NCBI RefSeq assembly: GCF_000276805.1
Contig: NZ_AKXQ01000021.1
Location: 1-64,000 of the forward strand
Source: Moritella dasanensis ArB 0140
GTDB lineage: Bacteria > Pseudomonadota > Gammaproteobacteria > Enterobacterales > Moritellaceae
DNA length: 64,000 bases
Direction: 5' to 3'
The notes under the pieces are model-generated. The model was not told the origin of the DNA. It made no database searches and saw nothing but the letters and a program-made list of their open reading frames with translations. Of this stretch, positions 1-9,535 are shown in pieces (within the stretch, counting starts at the first letter, position 1; each line of letters starts with the position of its first letter). A program made the position numbers and the translations under genes.

Positions 1-94
1 TCAGTGGGAGCGATTATAGAGATCTGCGTTTTATTGGCAAGTTCTTTTATTAAAAAAAATGCAATCGCTCAAATAGTAATCACAAAGTATATAT
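1..94. other. Intergenic stretch downstream of gmhB
   Basis: No coding potential seen. It holds an 8-bp inverted repeat (GAGCGATT at 8-15 and AATCGCTC at 63-70) with a long spacer. It may contain the end of gmhB transcription, but there is no compact hairpin with a T tract. Confidence 0.4.
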
Positions 95-649
95 TTAGTC
101 TTTAATTATCGCCTTAGCTGCAGATAAAAGGTCGTGAAATACACCATCAGCGACTTTAGCGCCTTTTTCACATACAACTTTACCTGTCGACACTAAATAA
201 TTACCTTTAAGCTGTGATTTTTGACCTGCTTGAATATCAGATAATTTATCACCCACTAAAAACGACTGTTTAAAGTCAATATCCAGTGCTTGTGCTGCAC
301 TATCCAACATCCCAGTATTTGGCTTACGGCATAAACAGTCTTGCTTATAATCACCGATACCTTTGTCAGGATGATGAGGACAATAATAAACACCATCTAG
401 ATCAACCCCGCGATCAGCAAGTAATCCGCACATCCATTCAGTTAAGGTCATGAATTGATCTTCGCTATAATAACCCCGTGCAATACCTGACTGATTAGTG
501 ATAACAACAATAAGATAACCATGTTGCTTTAATAGTTGCATTGCTTCAATACTGCCTTCGATAAATTCAAAGTCATCAATTTGTGAAACATAACCTTTAT
601 CTTTATTTATCACACCATCGCGATCTAAAAACACAGCTGGAGTCGCCAC
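95..649 (-). CDS. gmhB: D-glycero-beta-D-manno-heptose 1,7-bisphosphate 7-phosphatase
   Basis: Cytoplasmic HAD-family phosphatase that removes the C7 phosphate of heptose bisphosphate during synthesis of the ADP-heptose precursor of the LPS core. The 184-residue length is normal for the family. HAD motif I is DRDGVIN (nucleophile D9, acid/base D11), motif II is the TNQSG segment at 51-55, and the GDKLSD segment at 133-138 supplies the late acidic motif. The family zinc loop is present as C90, H92, C105 and C107. The start is a GTG with AAGGTG about 7 bases upstream. It is divergent from metNIQ, an arrangement also known in vibrios. Confidence 0.95.
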   Translation of the reverse strand: MATPAVFLDRDGVINKDKGYVSQIDDFEFIEGSIEAMQLLKQHGYLIVVITNQSGIARGYYSEDQFMTLTEWMCGLLADRGVDLDGVYYCPHHPDKGIGDYKQDCLCRKPNTGMLDSAAQALDIDFKQSFLVGDKLSDIQAGQKSQLKGNYLVSTGKVVCEKGAKVADGVFHDLLSAAKAIIKD

Positions 650-769
650 TACTTTTCACCTTCATTTAACTATGAAATACAATCGGTCATTATTCCACGC
701 CACCAGAATTTCGCAATCGTTACCTTTTTAATCTCTAATTCCTTTTTATTACCTAATAATGATATAAAT

Positions 770-793
770 AAACGTTTAGACGTCTAGATGTAA
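770..793 (+). promoter_or_regulatory. MetJ operator (met boxes) upstream of metNIQ
   Basis: A perfect met box AGACGTCT lies at 778-785. It is flanked directly by two imperfect 8-mers in the same register, AAACGTTT (770-777, 6 of 8) and AGATGTAA (786-793, 5 of 8). MetJ binds tandem 8-bp boxes cooperatively, so this predicts repression of metNIQ when S-adenosylmethionine is plentiful. Confidence 0.85.
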
Positions 794-802
794 AAAAGTC
801 CA

Positions 803-831
803 TTGACTTTATTCCACTAACTAATTAGCAT
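803..831 (+). promoter_or_regulatory. Candidate sigma-70 promoter of metNIQ
   Basis: TTGACT (803-808) and TAGCAT (826-831) are separated by 17 bases, giving 5 of 6 and 4 of 6 matches to the consensus. The met boxes lie immediately upstream of the -35. Assigned by eye. Confidence 0.45.
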
Positions 832-857
832 ATGTATCCAGTTACTACTTATATATA

Positions 858-891
858 AAGAATTAATATCTACTCTTATATATTAATTCTT
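858..891 (+). repeat. Perfect 12-bp inverted repeat in the metN leader
   Basis: AAGAATTAATAT (858-869) is the exact reverse complement of ATATTAATTCTT (880-891), with a 10-base loop. The stem is almost entirely A/T and ends 22 bases before the metN start codon, so it would be in the 5' leader of the mRNA. Function unknown. Confidence 0.6.
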
Positions 892-913
892 ACTTTTCGT
901 TTTGGGCGTTGAA

Positions 914-1948
914 ATGATCAAATTAGCAAATATAAATAAAATATTTGAAACTACAGAAAATCCTGTTTATGCCCTAAAAGACGTTAACTTAAACGTTAAA
1001 CGTGGTGAAATATTCGGTGTAATTGGCTCATCAGGTGCAGGTAAAAGCACATTGATACGTTGTGTAAATCTACTTGAAACACCAACTTCGGGTTCAATTC
1101 AACTCGATGGCGTTGAGTTAACACAATTAAGCAAAGCAGAGCTATGTACTGCAAGACGTCAAATAGGCATGATATTCCAACACTTCAATTTACTATCATC
1201 ACGCACAGTATTTGATAACGTGGCACTGCCACTTGAATTAGCTGGTATATCTAAAAGTGAAATTAAAGATAAGATCACGCCTCTGCTTGATCTTGTTGGT
1301 TTAACGACAAAGCATAACGCCTACCCCGCTGAATTAAGTGGTGGTCAAAAGCAACGCGTAGCGATTGCACGCGCGTTAGCGTCTGAACCTAAAGTATTGC
1401 TTTGCGATGAAGCAACATCAGCACTCGATCCAAGCACAACAAAGTCGATTTTAGCGTTATTAAAAGATATCAATGAGCGACTCGGTCTCACCATTCTACT
1501 TATCACGCACGAAATGGAAGTCGTAAAGAACATCTGTCATCACGTCGCGATCATCGATAAAGGCGAACTTATTGAACAAAATACCGTTGCTAACTTTTTC
1601 GCTAACCCGCAAACAGAATTAGCACAAATCTTTATTGAAGCAACGATTAACCTTGAAATTCCAGATGAATACAAACAGCGTCTGTCATTAAATAGAAAAG
1701 ATAACTCAATGCCATTAGTGCGCCTTGGTTTCACCGGTAACAGTGTTGATTCAGCGGTTATTTCCGAAGTAAGCCGAACTTTAAATGTTGATGTAAACAT
1801 TTTAAGTGCCGATATTGAATTTGCTGGCGGCATTAAATTTGGTTATATGCTTGCCGAGCTTATTGGTACGAAAGAAAACACCATTGCTGCGAAAGCATTC
1901 TTCCAACAACACGCAGTTAACGTAGAGGTTATCGGTTATGTCGACTGA
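914..1948 (+). CDS. metN: D-/L-methionine ABC transporter ATP-binding protein MetN
   Basis: ATPase of the MetNIQ methionine importer, bound to the cytoplasmic face of MetI. Walker A is GSSGAGKST (about residues 38-46), the signature is LSGGQ (about 141-145), Walker B is LLCDE (about 162-166), and the C-terminal ~80 residues fit the NIL regulatory domain that senses methionine. I start at ATG 914 (MIKLANINK, 344 aa), which matches the family N-terminus; an in-frame TTG at 902 would add four residues. It overlaps metI by 11 bases, as expected for an operon. Confidence 0.95.
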   Translation: MIKLANINKIFETTENPVYALKDVNLNVKRGEIFGVIGSSGAGKSTLIRCVNLLETPTSGSIQLDGVELTQLSKAELCTARRQIGMIFQHFNLLSSRTVFDNVALPLELAGISKSEIKDKITPLLDLVGLTTKHNAYPAELSGGQKQRVAIARALASEPKVLLCDEATSALDPSTTKSILALLKDINERLGLTILLITHEMEVVKNICHHVAIIDKGELIEQNTVANFFANPQTELAQIFIEATINLEIPDEYKQRLSLNRKDNSMPLVRLGFTGNSVDSAVISEVSRTLNVDVNILSADIEFAGGIKFGYMLAELIGTKENTIAAKAFFQQHAVNVEVIGYVD

Positions 1949-2594
1949 ACAAATGATTAATTTACTTTTCACTGCGACCCTTGAAACATTGGTGATGGTT
2001 GGCATCGCTGCTGCAATTGCGTGTTTACTTGGCATGCCGACTGGCATCTTATTACATGTAACAAAAGCAGATGGCATTTTAGAAAACAATAAATTAAATA
2101 ATGTATTAAGCATCATCGTCAATATTGGACGCTCGGTACCCTTCATTATTTTACTTGTCGCTATTATTCCGTTTACACGTCTCGTTGTTGGCTCATCAAT
2201 CGGTACTGGCGCGATGATCGTGCCATTAACCGTCGCTTCAATCCCATTTATTGCGCGATTAATTGAAGGTGCATTATTAGATGTTCCGACAGGCTTAGTT
2301 GAAGCGGCGCAAACCATGGGTGCAACACCGTTACAAATTGTAACGAAAGTGCTTATACCAGAAGCAATGCCAGGTATTATCAACAGCATTACCATCACGT
2401 TAGTGACATTAGTAAACTATTCAGCAATGGCTGGGACAGTTGGCGGCGGTGGTCTTGGTGATGTCGGTATTCAGCATGGCTATATTGGTTTTAACCCTAC
2501 AATTATTTTAATTACCGTTATTTTACTGGTGATCATCGTCCAGATTATTCAATCTATCGGTGAACGTTTAGTCAGTAAAGTCGACCACAGATAA
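1938..2594 (+). CDS. metI: Methionine ABC transporter permease MetI
   Basis: Inner-membrane permease of the methionine importer, 218 residues with five or so hydrophobic segments. The cytoplasmic coupling loop is visible as [22 protein letters not shown]-type sequence near residues 116-137 (EAA motif), which contacts MetN. It overlaps the end of metN and is followed by metQ after 30 bases. Confidence 0.95.
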   Translation: MSTEQMINLLFTATLETLVMVGIAAAIACLLGMPTGILLHVTKADGILENNKLNNVLSIIVNIGRSVPFIILLVAIIPFTRLVVGSSIGTGAMIVPLTVASIPFIARLIEGALLDVPTGLVEAAQTMGATPLQIVTKVLIPEAMPGIINSITITLVTLVNYSAMAGTVGGGGLGDVGIQHGYIGFNPTIILITVILLVIIVQIIQSIGERLVSKVDHR

Positions 2595-2624
2595 TAATCT
2601 TAACAACTAAAGGAAGTAATAATC

Positions 2625-3431
2625 ATGGATTTTTCACTAAAGAAATTAGTATCAGTAACGGCTATCGCATCAAGTGTATTATTGGGTGCATGTAGTGGCG
2701 ATAAAGACTCGACAGTATTAAGAGTGGGTGCAATGGCTGGCCCTGAAGCTGAAGTTGTTGAGATTGCAAAAAATATCGCTAAAGAAAAATATAATCTTGA
2801 TATTGAAATTGTAACCTTTACCGATTATGTCACACCAAACCGCGCTTTAGAAGAAGGCAGTATTGATGTAAATGCTTTCCAACATAAGCCTTACTTAGAT
2901 GCTCAAATCGAACAACGTGGTTACGATATTACAGCAGTAGCAAACACATTTGTTTACCCAATTGCCGCTTACTCAACGTCAATAAAAAGCGTTGACGAGT
3001 TAAAAGAAGGTGACAAGGTTGCAGTGCCAAACGATCCAACAAATCTAGGTCGTTCGTTATTATTGTTAGAACAGCAAGGTATCATTGCACTTAAACCGGG
3101 TGTTGGAATCAAAGCTACTGAATTAGATATTACAGCAAACCCATTCGGTGTTGAGATTATAAAATTAGAAGCAGCATTACTAGCGCGTAACTTAGAAGAC
3201 GTGACACTTGCTGTAATAAACACAACATTCGCGACTAAAATTGGCTTATCACCAACAAAAGATGGTGTATTCGTTGAAGATAAAGAATCACCATACGTAA
3301 ACTTAATTGTTGCACGTAATGACAATAAAGATTCAGAGAAAGTGAAGCAGTTCATCGCGGCATTCCAAACACAAGAAGTGTATGAAGAAGCGAACAAAAT
3401 ATTTAATAATGCAATCGTAAAAGGCTGGTAA
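2625..3431 (+). CDS. metQ: Methionine-binding lipoprotein MetQ
   Basis: Substrate-binding component of the methionine importer, anchored in the inner membrane by lipid. The N-terminus has a lysine-containing n-region, a hydrophobic stretch and a lipobox LLGAC with C23 as the lipidated residue. The NlpA-family fold is recognisable from VGAMAGPEAEV near 31-41, the FTDY and NAFQHKPYLD segments, and the NDPTNLGRSL segment that lines the ligand pocket. 268 residues is standard. SD AAGGAAG precedes the ATG. Confidence 0.95.
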   Translation: MDFSLKKLVSVTAIASSVLLGACSGDKDSTVLRVGAMAGPEAEVVEIAKNIAKEKYNLDIEIVTFTDYVTPNRALEEGSIDVNAFQHKPYLDAQIEQRGYDITAVANTFVYPIAAYSTSIKSVDELKEGDKVAVPNDPTNLGRSLLLLEQQGIIALKPGVGIKATELDITANPFGVEIIKLEAALLARNLEDVTLAVINTTFATKIGLSPTKDGVFVEDKESPYVNLIVARNDNKDSEKVKQFIAAFQTQEVYEEANKIFNNAIVKGW

Positions 3432-3583
3432 TCAGCTGTTAACTGCGCCAAGTAAATTAGCGTAATAGCAACGATGTTGAATATATTGTGTGGTTGATAA
3501 CAAAAAATAATTTGTATTTTTTTTGATATCAATCACATTTTCTACCAAGCTTAGTGAATCGCTCATTACCTGAGATTCATTCA

Positions 3584-4567
3584 ATGTCTCACTCTTCATT
3601 GTGTAAAGCCCCTTTGTGGTCATCTATCGCCACAAGTATAATAATGTTTCTGTCTGTCCCCGTAATGGCATCACTGTCAGGTGATACCGATGAGCGACAT
3701 AATCTTTCTTCAAGCATGATGAACCTGCCTAACAGTGAAACAAATTCATTTTCAATAAACTGGCAATGGACAGATAAAGAAGGTAAAAACTTAAAGGTTA
3801 ACTCATTTTTTGACACTGAAATTGTCGAAACATCATTATTAGACAGTTATAAATTATCCTTCTCATTAAGCTACCCCATCAAAGCAATTCATACCTACCT
3901 AACGCCAAGACTTGAATTTGCCATCGAGCGCATTAATTTTTATACCCCAGATGATCAGGAAAAGCTGATTGATATCAGATATGCGTTTACCAATAAAGAT
4001 GACAGCAATGCATCACAGCTTTTTTGGCAAGCATACGACCAATATCAAAATGATGCCTTCTATCATCTTAAAATAACCCCGTGCGTTCACCCTGATAACA
4101 AAGATCTGCCTTGTGTGAGACCGAATTACTCTCAACTTTTTTACGAATACAGAGCCTACCTAAAAGACATAGCAACACAGTTAGCTGAGCAACAGTCATT
4201 CACCACGGCCGTTAAAAATGCGCAACAATGGGTGTATGCGATCCCAGATAGAGAAGAGCATGACGACAGTTTCTTTTCGCCCATCAGCGTATTAAAAACC
4301 AATGAAGCAGACAGCGATGAAAAAGTACTACTACTCGCGACATTGATTAGTCAACTCGCACCCGAGTATGAGCTTTTCATGCTTTATCCATCTGACAGTA
4401 TTGGCAGCGTCTCTCCAGTCTGGTTAACGATTGATAGTAAAAGTGGTGTTGAAGGCCAAAAAATAATGATTAACGAAAATCAATACACAGTAATCTCAGG
4501 TTCTAAAACAAAATTAGATAAAATCCTTTCCTCAAACACAGAATTAATTAGTGAATCATTATATTGA
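3584..4567 (+). CDS. Exported protein with a degenerate transglutaminase-like segment
   Basis: Family not recognised with certainty. A signal peptide is visible (hydrophobic ATSIIMFLSVPVMA, cleavage after VMA). The body is polar, with one close cysteine pair (CVHPDNKDLPC). Around residues 215-265 the pattern aIPDRE...SPisVLkt...DsDEKvlLLAtLI resembles the core of bacterial transglutaminase-like proteins, where a G-D-C-E/D-D/K motif supplies the catalytic cysteine; here the position reads D-S-D-E-K, so the nucleophile would be missing. The start is unsure: ATG 3584 (327 aa) is preferred over GTG 3554. It stands alone between metQ and ytfJ. Confidence 0.7.
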   Translation: MSHSSLCKAPLWSSIATSIIMFLSVPVMASLSGDTDERHNLSSSMMNLPNSETNSFSINWQWTDKEGKNLKVNSFFDTEIVETSLLDSYKLSFSLSYPIKAIHTYLTPRLEFAIERINFYTPDDQEKLIDIRYAFTNKDDSNASQLFWQAYDQYQNDAFYHLKITPCVHPDNKDLPCVRPNYSQLFYEYRAYLKDIATQLAEQQSFTTAVKNAQQWVYAIPDREEHDDSFFSPISVLKTNEADSDEKVLLLATLISQLAPEYELFMLYPSDSIGSVSPVWLTIDSKSGVEGQKIMINENQYTVISGSKTKLDKILSSNTELISESLY

Positions 4568-4712
4568 GCACATATTTGGGTTTTCCGATCAGATTATCTT
4601 GGTAAATATAATAATATGTGAAATTATTACATTCAAAGTAGCGAGCTATTTTGCTATCGAATAAATGTAATTCCATCTCATTTTCATATTTATATTTATA
4701 AGGATAAAAATA

Positions 4713-5261
4713 ATGAAAAGAATACTGGCGGCGATCACCTTATCTCTCACTTCATTTATTGCTTTAAGCCATAATTTGACCATCGGAGAGCTCTTACCTC
4801 AAGTAACCATTGCAGAGAAAGGTTACGTAGATTTAGTTGAAGGTGAGTTTGAATACCGCCAGTGGTCTACAGGTGAATTACAAAACAAAGTTATTTTAGT
4901 TCAGCATATTGCGGGTCGTACGTCGGCAAAAGAATTGAACGAACCTATGATTGATGCATTGAAGAGTTCTGACTTTCCATTCGAAAAATATAACACCGCA
5001 ACGCTCGTTAATTTAGATGACGCGATTTGGGGTACTGGCGCCATCGTAGCCAGTCAAATAAAATCAAACAAAGAAGAGTTTCCTGATGCTATTTTCGTTG
5101 TCGATGAAGATGGCGATCTCCGCAATCAATGGGGACTCACTGAAGACAGCTCTGCGATCATCCTGTTAGATCCTGCAGGGAAAATCCTGTTCATCAAAGA
5201 TGGTGAAATGAATCCAACAGAGATTGATAACGTGATAGGGCTAATTAACGCGAATATATAA
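4713..5261 (+). CDS. ytfJ: YtfJ family periplasmic protein
   Basis: A 182-residue exported protein with a signal peptide (ILAAITLSLTSFIALSH). It matches the E. coli YtfJ pattern closely, including the VQHIAGRTSAKE block (about 64-75), TLVNLDDAIWGTG, and the C-terminal LDPAGKILFIKDG strand. The fold is thioredoxin-like, but there is no CxxC motif, so redox activity is doubtful. The biochemical role is unknown. SD AAGGA precedes the ATG; transcribed alone. Confidence 0.9.
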   Translation: MKRILAAITLSLTSFIALSHNLTIGELLPQVTIAEKGYVDLVEGEFEYRQWSTGELQNKVILVQHIAGRTSAKELNEPMIDALKSSDFPFEKYNTATLVNLDDAIWGTGAIVASQIKSNKEEFPDAIFVVDEDGDLRNQWGLTEDSSAIILLDPAGKILFIKDGEMNPTEIDNVIGLINANI

Positions 5262-5295
5262 TAGAGTTATCTAAGCTACCGTAAGAGGCACAATG

Positions 5296-5331
5296 GGCGA
5301 GTCAACTCAATTTATGAGCACATGACTCGCC
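5296..5331 (+). terminator. Hairpin after ytfJ
   Basis: GGCGAGTCA (5296-5304) pairs with TGACTCGCC (5323-5331), loop 18 bases. The T tract is poor, so this is only a possible terminator. Confidence 0.4.
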
Positions 5332-5474
5332 TACATGATTTCCAGATATCATCCCTCATAAAAATATTCCTCGCTATCTAACAAATTCACTTCCCAAAAC
5401 AATACTTTTATTGCCATATCAGGTATAAATAAAGGCTTACTCCCACACCATTTTAATACGCTGCTAGGTTTACT

Positions 5475-6308
5475 ATGTCTGTTACTGATACCAATATAAA
5501 TACCAATATAAATAAAGTTGAATCGAATATTTTAAACAGTATTCAACAGTTACGTAAAGTTGCCAAAGAACGAGGCATCGATGGTATGTTAACAGTCAAT
5601 AAGCATACGACATTTGAACACAGGGCCATTCAGCGGGTTAACCAAGAACAGATAAAACAGCAAAAAAACCTAGAAAGTATTGTCATGCGTGCGAATAATT
5701 TCTGTGATGACGTCACCAGTGAGAATATAGACCCTGATTGGCTGGGTGCATTCATGTCCATGGCAAAAGATATTTCAGGTCTACATATGCAAACACTATG
5801 GGGACAAATTTTTGCGTTAGAATTAAGTCACTCGGGTAGTTTTTCGGTAAAATCATTACGCACCCTCAATCAAATGACACAACGCGAAGCGCAAATGTTT
5901 CAGGTTGCTTGCAACTTAAGCTCGCAGGTCGGTAATGACTCTAATCGAAAGATTATATTGAATTGCCAAAATAACAGCAAAAGCTTCTTGTTGTTTAATA
6001 AACCACAATTTAAATCGATCAACTTAGGCCGACACAAATTACCTTACAGTAGCTTTTTAACGTTAGCGGATCTGGGGTTAATTCATCACAATGAATTAGA
6101 AATGGTTAATTTACCTTTAGATAAAGATCTACCGATAAGCTATGGGGAAGAGACGTTAACAATGAAAGTCAAAAACCGTTCATCGCGTATGAAGTATTAC
6201 CGCTTTACTAATATTGGTGATGAACTGGCTAAACTCATCCCTCACGAAAGCAAGGGTGAATATTTCGCAGAGCTAACCAGTCATTTACATCATGCGTTCC
6301 ATTTTTAA
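5475..6308 (+). CDS. TIGR03899-type conserved protein
   Basis: 277-residue soluble protein resembling the conserved gammaproteobacterial family TIGR03899 (DUF2806-like); function unknown. Visible features are an N-terminal Asn/Thr-rich stretch, a charged helical segment (residues 45-70), the DPDWLGAFMSMAKDISGLHMQ region (about 95-115), a segment LRTLNQMTQREAQMFQ, and a C-terminal TNIGDELAKL typical of a winged-helix-like end. No signal peptide or membrane segment. The first codons contain two copies of the 12-mer ACCAATATAAAT. AGG precedes the ATG at a good distance. Convergent with cysQ. Confidence 0.7.
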   Translation: MSVTDTNINTNINKVESNILNSIQQLRKVAKERGIDGMLTVNKHTTFEHRAIQRVNQEQIKQQKNLESIVMRANNFCDDVTSENIDPDWLGAFMSMAKDISGLHMQTLWGQIFALELSHSGSFSVKSLRTLNQMTQREAQMFQVACNLSSQVGNDSNRKIILNCQNNSKSFLLFNKPQFKSINLGRHKLPYSSFLTLADLGLIHHNELEMVNLPLDKDLPISYGEETLTMKVKNRSSRMKYYRFTNIGDELAKLIPHESKGEYFAELTSHLHHAFHF

Positions 6309-6339
6309 ATCGATACCCAAGTTACTTCAAAATGCTATA

Positions 6340-7128
6340 TCACTTAGCAACAACAAAAAATGGATTTAATACCGACTCTTGATGGTTATACAATAAAGGT
6401 GAACCATCAAGTTGTACAACCTTAGCGCCTGCAGCACAAGCAACGGCATGTCCAGCGCCGGTATCCCACCAACAAGTAGGGCCTAAGCGTGGATAGCAAT
6501 GTGCACTGCCTTCAGCAATCAAACAAAACTTCAGTGAACTGCCAACCGGTATAATATCAGTGTCTTTATAACGCGCTAAATACAAGGCCATTTCAGGACT
6601 TGCATGAGAACGTGAACCGACCACTTTAACTGGTTCATAATCAGGTATTGCTAATGCACTTAATTGGGTTGTCTCGCCTGCATGCAATAAAAATGCACCT
6701 TGCGTTGTCGTGTAATATAACTTGTCTAAGACTGGCGCATAAACAACGCCTAATATTGGCTGTTGATTGTGGATCAAGGCGATATTAACGGTAAATTCAC
6801 CATTACGTTTGATGAATTCTTTGGTGCCATCGAGTGGGTCGACTAGCCAAAATGTTTGCCAGTGCTTTCTTTCATCCCAAGGAATACTACTTCCCTCTTC
6901 AGATAAAATCGGAATGTCAGGAGTGATAGTTCGTAAACTTGCGACAATAATGTCATTGGCAGCAACATCAGCCTCCGTCACCGGCGAGTTATCATCTTTC
7001 ATATCAACTTTAAAATCACGCTGATAAATCTCTAAAATTTCTTGTCCCGCAGCCACTGCAATATCATTAATCTGACTGACTAAATGATCGATTGAATGAT
7101 CGATTGAACTATCCTTTAAATTATCCAT
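6340..7128 (-). CDS. cysQ: 3'(2'),5'-bisphosphate nucleotidase CysQ
   Basis: Inositol-monophosphatase superfamily enzyme that converts PAP to AMP, removing the by-product of PAPS reduction. Metal-site motifs are visible: EEG after ILS (near residue 78), DPLDGTKEF (near 97-105), and WWDTGAGHAV (near 218-227). 262 residues with a short N-terminal extension containing a repeated SIDH unit. It is the last gene of the cysDN operon, 18 bases after cysC, which fits its role in sulfate assimilation. Confidence 0.93.
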   Translation of the reverse strand: MDNLKDSSIDHSIDHLVSQINDIAVAAGQEILEIYQRDFKVDMKDDNSPVTEADVAANDIIVASLRTITPDIPILSEEGSSIPWDERKHWQTFWLVDPLDGTKEFIKRNGEFTVNIALIHNQQPILGVVYAPVLDKLYYTTTQGAFLLHAGETTQLSALAIPDYEPVKVVGSRSHASPEMALYLARYKDTDIIPVGSSLKFCLIAEGSAHCYPRLGPTCWWDTGAGHAVACAAGAKVVQLDGSPLLYNHQESVLNPFFVVAK

Positions 7129-7146
7129 TTATTGACCACTACTCCC

Positions 7147-7788
7147 TTATTTAATATGACCTTGCTGGGCAAGATACGTAATGATCTGTTGCACTGACAT
7201 AGACACAGGATTATTACCATTATCTAAATACAGTTCAGGTTCAATTGGCGCTTCATACACAGAATCAATACCGGTAAAATTCTTGATTTCACCTGCACGG
7301 GCTTTTTTATAAAGTCCCTTCGGATCGCGCTGCTCACACGTGGCAAGATCGGCATCCACATGTATTTCAATAAACTCATTGTCACCGAGTAGTGAACGCA
7401 CTAATTCACGCTCTTGACGATGTGGTGAGATAAATGCTGTTAATACAATAACACCCGCATCAACCATTAACTTTGCCACCTCTCCCACTCTGCGAATATT
7501 TTCTTTACGATCGTCATCACTAAAACCCAGATCACCACATAAACCAAAACGCACATTATCGCCGTCTAATAAATATGTATGGTAACCGGCTTTGTGCAAC
7601 TCATTCTCGAGTGCGCCAGCGACGGTCGACTTACCTGAGCCACTTAAACCAGTAAACCAAAGTACGCAAGGTTGCTGCTGTTTGTTCGCTGCTCTTGCTG
7701 CTTTATCAACACTATGTTGATGCCATACGATATTGTCAGTTGCTGGTACTGTTGCGCCAGCCTCTTTGTCCTTGATAATTGTAGTCAT
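7147..7788 (-). CDS. cysC: Adenylyl-sulfate (APS) kinase CysC
   Basis: Phosphorylates APS to PAPS. P-loop GLSGSGKST is near residue 45, followed by the DGDNVR segment and the [10 protein letters not shown] loop that binds APS. 213 residues. I start at ATG 7788 (MTTIIKDKE), which begins 7 bases after the stop of the transporter gene; a longer form from 7818 would overlap it. Part of the cysD-cysN-transporter-cysC-cysQ operon. Confidence 0.95.
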   Translation of the reverse strand: MTTIIKDKEAGATVPATDNIVWHQHSVDKAARAANKQQQPCVLWFTGLSGSGKSTVAGALENELHKAGYHTYLLDGDNVRFGLCGDLGFSDDDRKENIRRVGEVAKLMVDAGVIVLTAFISPHRQERELVRSLLGDNEFIEIHVDADLATCEQRDPKGLYKKARAGEIKNFTGIDSVYEAPIEPELYLDNGNNPVSMSVQQIITYLAQQGHIK

Positions 7789-7795
7789 TACACGC

Positions 7796-9526
7796 TCACA
7801 GATAAAATGGGAATACATATGGGATCATGATTAATACCACAGTGGAATAGACAATCGATGTCGGTACACCGAGTTTCAGATAGTCTGATAGTGCATAATT
7901 TCCGGCACTATAAACCATTAAATTTGTTTGGTAACCATACGGCGAGATAAAGCTCGCACTGGCACCAAAGATAACCGCCATAATAAAAGGCAATTCACTC
8001 ACGCCATAACTTTGCGCCAAGCTAAACGCGATGGGAAATGCGAGCGCAGCGGCAGCGTTATTGGTGATTAATTCACTGAGTAATAATGTCGCAAGGTAAG
8101 TTGCAATAAATGCAGCAAGTACACCCCAACCATTAAATGCCTCTAATAAATAATCGGCTAATAAATCAGATACACCGGTAGTTTGTAGCATATTCGATAA
8201 CGCCAAGGCACTACCAACCACAATCCACAGATCGAGCGGTAAACGTCTGCGGATTTCTTGCAAAGATAACGTGCCACTCATACATAATAACAACACGAAT
8301 ATGACCAGCCCTTTCAATAACGGCAAGGTGCCAGTGAGTGCTAACGCAATCGTCGTTACAAACCCAGCTAAAACGCCAATACTTCGATGATCACTTAAGC
8401 GTGTGGCCGCATCTAAGCCACTGACGACAACAAAATCACGATTCAGATCTTTGTTGTTTTTAAATTCAGCTCCTGGCGCCAACAATAATGTATCACCGGC
8501 ACGTAAACGTACATTACCGAGCCCGCCTCGCAACGGGCTATGACCACGGCGAATAGCCACAACCACAGAATCAAAATGCGCTCTAAATTTACTTTCTTTA
8601 AGCGTTAAACCATTTAATTTTGAAGAATGACTGACGATCACTTCAACAAGATGCTGACCATTCAACTCGCCTTGGCCGAACAATTTCAAGCCTTTAATAT
8701 CTTGTAGAACACCGACCGAGTCAACGTCACCACAAAACAACAACTGATCGTTCGCTTGCAATACTTCTTCTGGACAAACGGGACAAATAACCTCGCCATC
8801 CCGTAATATTTCCGCAAGATATAGCTGTTTTAGCGCACGTAAATTGTTTTCAGTAATGGTTTTTCCAACCAGTTCTGAGTTTGGTTTTACATGTGCTTCT
8901 AAAAAATAAACTAATTCTTCCGTCTCATCTTGGCTGTGGTCGGGTAATCGGTGGCTCATGGTAATAAGCACAACCATTCCCGCAAGAAAACCAGCTAAAC
9001 CGATAATAGAAAATTCAAAAAAACCTAATGGCGGAAGCCCTGCATCAACCACAAAACTATTAACAATAAGATTGGTCGAAGTACCAATCAAGGTCAAAGT
9101 ACCGCCAAAGATAGCAGCATAAGAAAGTGGAATAAGTAGTTTAGTAGGTGCATGGGTATTATTACGCTTCACCGCACCAATAAGTGATGCAACAACAGCG
9201 GTATTATTAGTGAAAGAAGATAATAGTGCAGTAGAGAAACCTAATTTTGCCACCACAACGGTAAAACGCCCCGTGGATAACTGTCGCCCAATCCAACTGA
9301 TTAAACGTGTTTTTTCAATGGTAATCGAAATCAATAATAATAAAATTAATGTGATAAGAGAAGGATTGGTAAATCCAGCCATCACTTGTGGCATCTCAAT
9401 AGAGCCGGACAAGTAAGCGAAGATAACCATCGCACCAAATAAACTTGAAGGTCGAAACTTACCTGAAATAAGTAAACCTATAAAGATCACCAGCGAGACT
9501 AAAATACTTCCCTGTATCACATTCAT
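7796..9526 (-). CDS. SLC13/DASS family anion permease, probable sulfate transporter
   Basis: 576-residue inner-membrane transporter with two membrane halves separated by a soluble region (about 200-375) that contains two TrkA-C-like (RCK_C) domains. The family substrate motifs occur twice: [10 protein letters not shown] with [10 protein letters not shown] in the first half, and [14 protein letters not shown] with [12 protein letters not shown] in the second. Sitting 9 bases after cysN and 7 before cysC, it is most likely the sodium-driven sulfate importer of the pathway (inference from context). SD AGGA precedes the ATG. Confidence 0.88.
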   Translation of the reverse strand: MNVIQGSILVSLVIFIGLLISGKFRPSSLFGAMVIFAYLSGSIEMPQVMAGFTNPSLITLILLLLISITIEKTRLISWIGRQLSTGRFTVVVAKLGFSTALLSSFTNNTAVVASLIGAVKRNNTHAPTKLLIPLSYAAIFGGTLTLIGTSTNLIVNSFVVDAGLPPLGFFEFSIIGLAGFLAGMVVLITMSHRLPDHSQDETEELVYFLEAHVKPNSELVGKTITENNLRALKQLYLAEILRDGEVICPVCPEEVLQANDQLLFCGDVDSVGVLQDIKGLKLFGQGELNGQHLVEVIVSHSSKLNGLTLKESKFRAHFDSVVVAIRRGHSPLRGGLGNVRLRAGDTLLLAPGAEFKNNKDLNRDFVVVSGLDAATRLSDHRSIGVLAGFVTTIALALTGTLPLLKGLVIFVLLLCMSGTLSLQEIRRRLPLDLWIVVGSALALSNMLQTTGVSDLLADYLLEAFNGWGVLAAFIATYLATLLLSELITNNAAAALAFPIAFSLAQSYGVSELPFIMAVIFGASASFISPYGYQTNLMVYSAGNYALSDYLKLGVPTSIVYSTVVLIMIPYVFPFYL

Positions 9527-9535
9527 AACAACGTC

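Noticed and set aside
858-891. Attenuator or terminator before metN
   Set aside because: The stem is A/T only and is not followed by a clean T tract.
1345-2398. Long open frames antisense to metN and metI
   Set aside because: They are shadows of strongly coding genes on the other strand, lack ribosome sites and have no family features.
6309-6339. Dispersed repeat related to the ACCCAAGTTACTTCAAAATGC-like sequences of marine gammaproteobacteria
   Set aside because: Only one copy in this window, with no partner arm; cannot be supported here.
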